Positions 6,565 through 11,015 of a stretch of DNA of 11,015 nucleotides are shown here, piece after piece. The position numbers were made by a program, and so were the translations under genes. Numbering within the stretch: the first letter of the stretch is position 1; every line of letters starts with the position of its first letter. The notes under the pieces are model-generated. The model did no database searches, was not told the origin of the DNA, and worked only from the letters and a program-made list of their open reading frames with translations. The stretch is taken from contig JAWXCJ010000014.1 of the NCBI GenBank assembly GCA_034408875.1, positions 1 to 11,015 of the forward strand, read 5' to 3'. This DNA comes from JANNHK01 sp034408875 (lineage in GTDB: Bacteria; Actinomycetota; Acidimicrobiia; IMCC26256; PALSA-610).

Positions 6565-7476
6565 CTACGCCGCGCCTTCGGCCGCGGCGTCCTGGAGCGC
6601 GGCGCGGTCGCTCGGCCAGTTCGGTTGCATCAGGTGCCACTGTTCCGGGGCTCGGCGGATCAACATTTCCAGCTCGTTCGTCACCAGTTGGGTGATCCGG
6701 GCGATGTCCTCTCGCAGCCGGCCCTCGCGCTCGACGGGAACCGGCGGCCGGATCACCATGTCGTACTCGCGGCCGGGACGAAAGTACGCCGCGGCGGGCA
6801 GCAGTGTCGCCCCCGTGCGCAGGGCCAGCGTTGCCGGCCCACCCGGGAGGGTCGTGCGCTCGCCGAAGAACTCGACGTCGACCCCGTCGCCGGTGATGTC
6901 GCGGTCGCTCAGCAGGCACACGAGGCGATTCGCGCGCAGGGCCTTCACGAGCCGCGACGATGCGTCGGGGCCGAGGGGCACGATCTCGACGCCGAGCAGG
7001 CGGCGCTGATGCTCGAACCATTCGTAGAGCTCGGGCGGCTCGAGCGGCTCGACGACCGCGACCGGGACGTGGCCGAGACTGTGCATCCACGCCGCGGAAT
7101 TCTCCCACCCGCCGAGGTGCGGCAGCACCATGACGACACCGTTGCCGCGTTCGAGCGCGGCCTCGATGTGTTCGTAACCCTCCGAGTGGATGTAGGGCAG
7201 CACATCACCGCGGCGAATGTCGCCCGGCAGGCGCAGCAGTTCGTAGTAGTAGCGGGCGTACGAGTCGAATGCGCCACGCACCGCGGCGTCGACATCGGCG
7301 ACGCCGGCACGGCGCTGGTGCCGGGTCGACATCAACCGCCGCCCCGTCATCGTGCGGTGCGCGACCCGGCCGCCGGCGCGCGCGATCGCGGCACCGAACG
7401 TGTACGGCACATGTTGCGCGACTGCTGACCCGGCCCTGAACCCGAGGTAGGTGAGCCGTCCCTTCCCGCCGGGCAC
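6565..7476 (-). CDS. patA: LPLAT-family acyltransferase, probable phosphatidylinositol mannoside acyltransferase PatA
   Basis: A 303-residue membrane-associated acyltransferase of the HtrB/LpxL-like family. In the PIM pathway PatA transfers a fatty acyl chain from acyl-CoA to the mannose placed by PimA. Visible are ARYYYELLRLP (about 74-84), the catalytic H-x4-E motif in LPHLGGWE (His120, Glu125), VCLLSDRDITGDGVDVEFFGE and the C-terminal RRAPEQWHLMQPNWP, typical of the family. The start is GTG at 7476, only three bases after the pgsA1 stop, so no room exists for a normal ribosome-binding site in a gap and re-initiation is likely. Assignment to PatA rather than another lipid acyltransferase rests on its position between pgsA1 and pimA. 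Confidence 0.84.
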   Translation of the reverse strand: MPGGKGRLTYLGFRAGSAVAQHVPYTFGAAIARAGGRVAHRTMTGRRLMSTRHQRRAGVADVDAAVRGAFDSYARYYYELLRLPGDIRRGDVLPYIHSEGYEHIEAALERGNGVVMVLPHLGGWENSAAWMHSLGHVPVAVVEPLEPPELYEWFEHQRRLLGVEIVPLGPDASSRLVKALRANRLVCLLSDRDITGDGVDVEFFGERTTLPGGPATLALRTGATLLPAAAYFRPGREYDMVIRPPVPVEREGRLREDIARITQLVTNELEMLIRRAPEQWHLMQPNWPSDRAALQDAAAEGAA

Positions 7477-7479
7477 CGT

Positions 7480-8196
7480 TCAGGGACGAGCGCGGCGGCG
7501 CGTGGTCGGGTGTACGCGTCGCGTCCGGGTGGTGTCGTCGCGCCGGGCAGCCCACCACTCGCGCAGGGCCGGGCGGCTGGTCTCGGTGTCACGGCGCCGG
7601 CGCGTATGCGGGCGTTGGGGCGGCCGGTCGGCCTGGCGGTAGACCCGGCGGAAACGGTCGGCCGCGGTGAACGCGGTGAGGGCGAGCATGATCCACATGA
7701 CGGGGATCAAGATGTCGAACGCGAGCCCGATCGCAAGGAACACGAAGCGCTCGGCGCGCTCCATGAGCCCGCCGCGGGCGTTGATGCCGAGTGCCTCGGC
7801 CCGGGCCCGCTCGTACGAGATGAGCATCGAGAACGCGGCAACTGCGTAGGCGAGCAGGGCCATGTGGGCCGACTCGCCCGCGAGGTACCAGGCGACACCG
7901 CCCAGCAGCAACGCGTCGGACGCGCGGTCGGCGACAGAATCGAAGAACGCACCGCGGGGGCTGGTCTGACCGCTCCCGCGCGCGATGGCGCCGTCGAGCA
8001 GGTCGGCAACCCCGGCCACGATGACACCGACGACGGCCCACCCGAGGTGGCCGGTGCCGATGAGCACCGCAGTCGCGACCGATGCGAGGAGACCGAAAAC
8101 GGTCAGTGCATCGGGAGTGACCCCGATGCGGCGCAGTCGCTCACCGGCGGGAGCGAGACCTCGCTCCACGCGGGTGCGCCAGCGTCGGTCGAGCAT
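7480..8196 (-). CDS. pgsA1: CDP-alcohol phosphatidyltransferase, probable phosphatidylinositol-phosphate synthase
   Basis: Integral membrane enzyme expected to join CDP-diacylglycerol with inositol 1-phosphate, giving phosphatidylinositol phosphate, the lipid base for PIMs. It has 238 residues. The full family motif is present: D65-x2-D68-G-x2-A-R, then eight residues, then G82-x3-D86-x3-D90. All four aspartates are there, so it should be active. About six hydrophobic segments lie between residues 30 and 178. The C-terminal 58 residues (181-238) form an unusual tail with 21 arginines and no lysine. ATG 8196 has AGGAG five bases upstream (8202-8206), making it the first gene of pgsA1-patA-pimA. 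The motif cannot by itself distinguish inositol-phosphate from glycerol-phosphate acceptors; the neighbouring patA and pimA decide the call. Confidence 0.86.
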   Translation of the reverse strand: MLDRRWRTRVERGLAPAGERLRRIGVTPDALTVFGLLASVATAVLIGTGHLGWAVVGVIVAGVADLLDGAIARGSGQTSPRGAFFDSVADRASDALLLGGVAWYLAGESAHMALLAYAVAAFSMLISYERARAEALGINARGGLMERAERFVFLAIGLAFDILIPVMWIMLALTAFTAADRFRRVYRQADRPPQRPHTRRRRDTETSRPALREWWAARRDDTTRTRRVHPTTRRRARP

Positions 8197-8222
8197 GTGG
8201 ACTCCTGAACGGGCTCGAATGG

Positions 8223-8242
8223 GTGCTCGCGTCCGCGAGCAC
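8223..8242. repeat. Inverted repeat in the divergent pgsA1 / EF-G2 intergenic region
   Basis: GTGCTCGC-N4-GCGAGCAC is a perfect 8 bp inverted repeat with a 4-base centre (GTCC). It lies 26 bases upstream of the pgsA1 ATG. As DNA it could be an operator; as RNA it would form a stable hairpin in the pgsA1 leader just before the ribosome-binding site at 8202-8206. No loop-plus-T-tract follows, so it is not a typical terminator. Confidence 0.55.
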
Positions 8243-8299
8243 TCGAGTCAGGGTACCAGCCACGGGAGGGAGCTCTGGTCGCATCGACCCGTCCGTTCC

Positions 8300-8305
8300 T
8301 AGAAT
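8300..8305 (+). promoter_or_regulatory. Candidate -10 element of the EF-G2-like gene
   Basis: TAGAAT closely fits the TATAAT consensus and would start transcription near 8312, about 28 bases before the TTG start. The best upstream hexamer (TGGTCG, 8276-8281, 18-base spacer) is a poor -35 match. Confidence 0.42.
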
Positions 8306-8339
8306 CCGGCCTTCGCGACGCATCGACCCGGGGGGCCCG

Positions 8340-10358
8340 TTGAAGACGTTCCCGACCGCCAATATCCGCAACGTTGCCCTGGTGGGCCACGGTGGGGCCG
8401 GAAAGACCTCGCTGGCGGAGGCGTTGCTGTTCGCCGCCGGCGTCACGACCCGGATCGGACGGGTCGAAGACGGCTCGACGGTCACCGACTTCGAGGCCGA
8501 AGAACAACGGCGCCGGCACTCCGTGTCGCTGGCGCTGGCACCGTTCGAACTCGAGGGCCACAAGGTCAACCTGCTCGACGCGCCCGGCTACGCCGACTTC
8601 GTCGGCGACGTCGCCGCGGCGTTGCAGGCGGCCGACCTCGCGTTGTTCGTGATCTCCGCGGTCGAAGGTGTCGAAGTGCAGACCGAGGTCGCGTGGAAGA
8701 TGGCGCAACAGCGCGGACTCCCCCGCGCGATTTTCGTCAACAAACTCGACCGCGAACGCGCGTCGTTCCAGCGCACGCTCGATCAGCTCAAGGAAAAGTT
8801 CGGCACGGGTGTCGCGCCACTGCAGCTCCCGATCGGCGAAGAGGCAGAGTTGCGCGGCGTCATCGAACTGCTCAACGACGTCGCGGTGACGTACTCGGGC
8901 GACAAGCCTGTGGGCGTCGAGGGCGAGATCCCCGACGCGCAGGCGCACGAGGAGCACGAGATTCACGACGCGCTCATCGAGGGCATCGTGGTCGGCGAAG
9001 ACGATCTCATGGAGCGTTACCTCGCCGACGAGAAGATCGAGACCCACGAGCTGGCCAAGGCCCTCGCCGCGGGTGTCGCGAGCGCGTCGGTGTTCCCCGT
9101 GCTCTGCGGCAGCGCGACGAAACTGATCGGCATCGACCGGCTCGCCCACTTCCTCATCGAGGAGGGCCCGCCCCCGGCCCAGTCCTCGGGCGCCGACGCG
9201 GTGCAGGTGTTCAAGACGCTCGTCGACCCGTACGTCGGGCACGTGAACCTGTTCAAGGTCGTGCAGGGCCGAGTGGCGCACGACGAAGTGCTGGTGAACC
9301 TGCGCACGAAGACCGACGAGCGCATGCACCAGCTGTTCACGATGCGGGGCAAGGAGCAGGACCAGGTCGACGAAGTCGCCGCGGGCGACATCGCGGCCGT
9401 CGCGAAGCTGGCCGACGTCGGCACCGGCGACATCCTCGCCGCGAAAGGCGCCGCGATCGATGTGGAGCCGTTCACGCTCCCTGCGCCGCTGCTGGCCGTT
9501 GCGATCAAAGCCAAGGCCAAGGGCGACGAGGACAAGCTGGCGAACGCGCTGCACCGTCTCCAGGCCGAGGACCCGGTGCTCGTCGTCGAACGCAACGCGG
9601 AAACCCATCAGACGCTGCTGCACGGCATGGGCGAGACGCACTTGTCGATCGCCGTCGAGAAGCTGGCGCGCAAGTTCAGCGTCGAAGTCGAAACCGAAGA
9701 GGTGCGCGTGGCGTACCGCGAAACCATCTCGGGTGAAGCCGAAGCCGAGGGCAAGGTGAAGAAGCAGAGCGGCGGTCACGGCCAGTTCGCAGTCGCGTGG
9801 CTGCGCGTCGAACCGCAGGAACGCGGTGGGGGTATCGAGTTCGTCGACAAGATCGTCGGCGGCGTCATCCCCCGCAACTACATCCCGGCGGTCGAGAAGG
9901 GCATCGTCGAGACCGCGGAGCACGGCGGCGCCCTCGGCTTCCCGATCGTGGACCTGCGCGTCACGGTGTTCGACGGCAAGCACCACTCGGTCGACAGTTC
10001 GGAGATGGCGTTCAAGACCGCCGCGTCGCTCGGCCTCAAAGAGGCGATGCAGAAAGCGGGATCTCTCCTCCTCGAACCGGTGAGTGAACTCGTCGTCATC
10101 GTGCCCGAGGCAAACCAGGGCGACATCATGGGCGACCTCAACTCCAAGCGCGGCCGCATCCAGGGGTCGGGTGCCCTCGGCCGCGGCGAAGTCGAGATCG
10201 TCGCGACGGTGCCGACGTCCGAAATCCTGCGCTACGCGATCGACCTGCGCTCGATGACGGGCGGTCGGGGTCGCTTCACCGTCTCGCACTCGCACTACGA
10301 CCCGGTTCCGGCCCACCTGGTCGACAAGATCGTCGCCGGGTTGAAGGCCGCGCCGTAG
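8340..10358 (+). CDS. fusA2: Elongation factor G-like GTPase EF-G2 (FusA2 type)
   Basis: A 672-residue translation-factor-like GTPase with the EF-G domain order. G domain: P-loop GHGGAGKTS (16-24), DAPGYADF (80-87), NKLD (134-137) and the G5 segment GSAT (257-260). Domain IV: QSGGHGQFAVAWLRVEP. Domain V: GEVEIVATVPTSEILRYAIDLRSMTGGRGRF. Two EF-G landmarks differ. The catalytic His of DTPGH is Tyr84, and the switch-I GIT motif is replaced by RHSVS (59-63). These changes are typical of the actinobacterial EF-G2 paralogue, which in mycobacteria was reported to lack ribosome-dependent GTPase activity, so it should not be taken as the main translocase. The start is TTG at 8340, after GGGGGGCCC, because family similarity begins immediately there; an in-frame ATG at 8223 would add 39 unrelated residues and include the candidate promoter. 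It is divergent from pgsA1 and convergent with the gene at 10366, with seven bases between stops. Confidence 0.88.
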   Translation: MKTFPTANIRNVALVGHGGAGKTSLAEALLFAAGVTTRIGRVEDGSTVTDFEAEEQRRRHSVSLALAPFELEGHKVNLLDAPGYADFVGDVAAALQAADLALFVISAVEGVEVQTEVAWKMAQQRGLPRAIFVNKLDRERASFQRTLDQLKEKFGTGVAPLQLPIGEEAELRGVIELLNDVAVTYSGDKPVGVEGEIPDAQAHEEHEIHDALIEGIVVGEDDLMERYLADEKIETHELAKALAAGVASASVFPVLCGSATKLIGIDRLAHFLIEEGPPPAQSSGADAVQVFKTLVDPYVGHVNLFKVVQGRVAHDEVLVNLRTKTDERMHQLFTMRGKEQDQVDEVAAGDIAAVAKLADVGTGDILAAKGAAIDVEPFTLPAPLLAVAIKAKAKGDEDKLANALHRLQAEDPVLVVERNAETHQTLLHGMGETHLSIAVEKLARKFSVEVETEEVRVAYRETISGEAEAEGKVKKQSGGHGQFAVAWLRVEPQERGGGIEFVDKIVGGVIPRNYIPAVEKGIVETAEHGGALGFPIVDLRVTVFDGKHHSVDSSEMAFKTAASLGLKEAMQKAGSLLLEPVSELVVIVPEANQGDIMGDLNSKRGRIQGSGALGRGEVEIVATVPTSEILRYAIDLRSMTGGRGRFTVSHSHYDPVPAHLVDKIVAGLKAAP

Positions 10359-10365
10359 CTCGCCG

Positions 10366-10848
10366 CTACGACAGGTTGAACTTCGACCAGTCCTCGGGGT
10401 TGTTCTCGGTGTACTCGCCGAGCACCTCCGCGTCGACGGCGTCGAGTTCGACCAGGCCGCGGATGCTCGGGGGGTCGTCGGCGCTGTACACCAGGATGCG
10501 CCACGTCGGGCGGCTGCGGAGTCCGCGCCATGCGAGTTGCGCGGACGCGTGGCCGACCGGAAACCCAACCGTGCGGCTCGCGGTCGCGAGGGCTTCGGTC
10601 TGGTCGATGCGCAAGGGCCACGCGGTGAGGAAGTGGTACCCCGCGATGAGCGTGAGCAGCGCGGCGGCGAAGAGGAACCCGTCGTTGCCGTACGCGAGTC
10701 CGGCCCAGAGACATCCGGCCGCGACGACGACGTAGATGATGCCGGCGAGCCGCCGGCGCTTGATGTCGGGAAACACGTAGGGCCCGATGTAGGCCGTGAC
10801 GTCGAGGTCCTCGGGGAGTTCGTCGCCGGGCTCGGGCTCGGGTGTCAC
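10366..10848 (-). CDS. Small membrane protein of unknown function
   Basis: I do not recognise a family. The 160-residue product starts with an acidic, Pro/Glu-rich segment (1-16), then YIGPYVFPDIKRRR, whose arginines precede two transmembrane helices (about 34-53 and 57-76) joined by a short GND turn. A soluble C-terminal part of about 80 residues follows, with TWRILVYSADDPPSIRGLVELDAVD and EYTENNPEDWSKFN. By the positive-inside rule both termini should be cytosolic. The GTG at 10848 is chosen because it overlaps the stop of the preceding gene as GTGA and removes a long Arg-rich extension that lies antisense-like in another frame of that gene. It is coupled to the upstream gene and ends seven bases from the EF-G2 stop. 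Confidence 0.7.
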   Translation of the reverse strand: MTPEPEPGDELPEDLDVTAYIGPYVFPDIKRRRLAGIIYVVVAAGCLWAGLAYGNDGFLFAAALLTLIAGYHFLTAWPLRIDQTEALATASRTVGFPVGHASAQLAWRGLRSRPTWRILVYSADDPPSIRGLVELDAVDAEVLGEYTENNPEDWSKFNLS

Positions 10849-11015
10849 ACGCCCGAAGGTAGCGCCGACAGGCGTTCGCTCACGACCCGGGCCAGCGCCG
10901 CGATCGCGCTGCGCTTGCCGGTGGCGGCGTCGGCGACCTCGTCGTCGTCGGCGGCCGCGACACACGTGTAGGTGAGCGCAAACTTCAGACCGCCCTGTTC
11001 CCAGCGGGCGGACAC
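10845..11015 (-). CDS. 3' end of an unidentified gene, 5' part outside the window
   Basis: The last 56 codons of a frame that runs off the right edge. It ends ARVVSERLSALPSGV before TGA and includes WEQGGLKFALTYTC and an acidic stretch AADDDEVADAATGKRS. No family is recognised from this fragment. Support comes from the open frame to the window edge and the GTGA overlap with the next gene, the same arrangement as pdxS/pdxT. The other frames over this interval give Arg-rich low-complexity products. Confidence 0.6.
   Translation of the reverse strand: MSARWEQGGLKFALTYTCVAAADDDEVADAATGKRSAIAALARVVSERLSALPSGV

Noticed and set aside
8223..8339. Upstream ATG start for the EF-G2 gene, adding 39 residues
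   Set aside because: The extension is unlike the family, includes the inverted repeat and the TAGAAT candidate promoter, and lacks a ribosome-binding site; TTG 8340 follows a purine-rich stretch and begins at the conserved region.
8103..10568. Long open frame of 821 codons on the minus strand
   Set aside because: It is antisense to the whole EF-G2 gene and has compositionally biased sequence with no recognisable domain; the plus-strand gene carries clear GTPase motifs.
10845..10847. TGA at the end of the right-edge gene as a second selenocysteine codon
   Set aside because: The frame beyond it gives a Ser/Pro/Thr-rich low-complexity sequence with no domain, and the TGA overlaps the GTG of the next gene as an ordinary coupled stop.

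Overview
The window is GC-rich, densely packed bacterial chromosome. The best fit is an actinobacterium of uncertain lineage, possibly an uncultured Acidimicrobiia-like group. The reasons are the neighbouring order pgsA1-patA-pimA followed further on by pdxS-pdxT-yebC, which recalls the phosphatidylinositol-mannoside (PIM) locus of mycobacteria, the presence of the actinobacterial EF-G-like factor EF-G2, and frequent GTG/TTG starts with 4-base stop/start overlaps. This placement is inferred from gene content; no rRNA or marker phylogeny is available here.

Layout, read along the minus strand from right to left. (a) 10366-11015: the 3' end of an unrecognised gene, overlapped by a small two-helix membrane protein of unknown function. 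(b) 8340-10358, plus strand: EF-G2-like GTPase, convergent with (a) and divergent from (c). (c) 5481-8196: pgsA1-patA-pimA, the first steps of PIM/phosphatidylinositol glycolipid synthesis, spaced 3-4 bases apart. (d) 2823-5391: lemA, htpX and a DUF3048 lipoprotein, a membrane and envelope maintenance group ending in a probable intrinsic terminator (2767-2784). (e) 1-2659: pdxS, pdxT, yebC and a peroxiredoxin, in which each stop codon overlaps the next start codon, so they almost certainly form one translationally coupled operon.

The main discovery is at the left end. The peroxiredoxin frame (start 454) contains an in-frame TGA at 314-316 exactly where the peroxidatic cysteine of the FTPGC motif should be, and a full peroxiredoxin sequence continues in the same frame to the window edge. 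A stem-loop (268-300) follows the TGA at the distance expected of a bacterial SECIS element. TGA is the ordinary stop codon of several other genes here, so the genetic code is not globally reassigned. This is best read as a selenocysteine peroxiredoxin. A conventional gene finder would miss it or call only 46 residues.

Working together: pdxS/pdxT make pyridoxal 5'-phosphate; yebC is a translation/regulatory factor; the selenoprotein would remove peroxides; pgsA1/patA/pimA build the mannosylated inositol lipid; htpX/lemA and the DUF3048 lipoprotein act at the membrane and envelope. There is no gene-free stretch above 300 bases, and I saw no tRNA, rRNA, CRISPR or mobile element.
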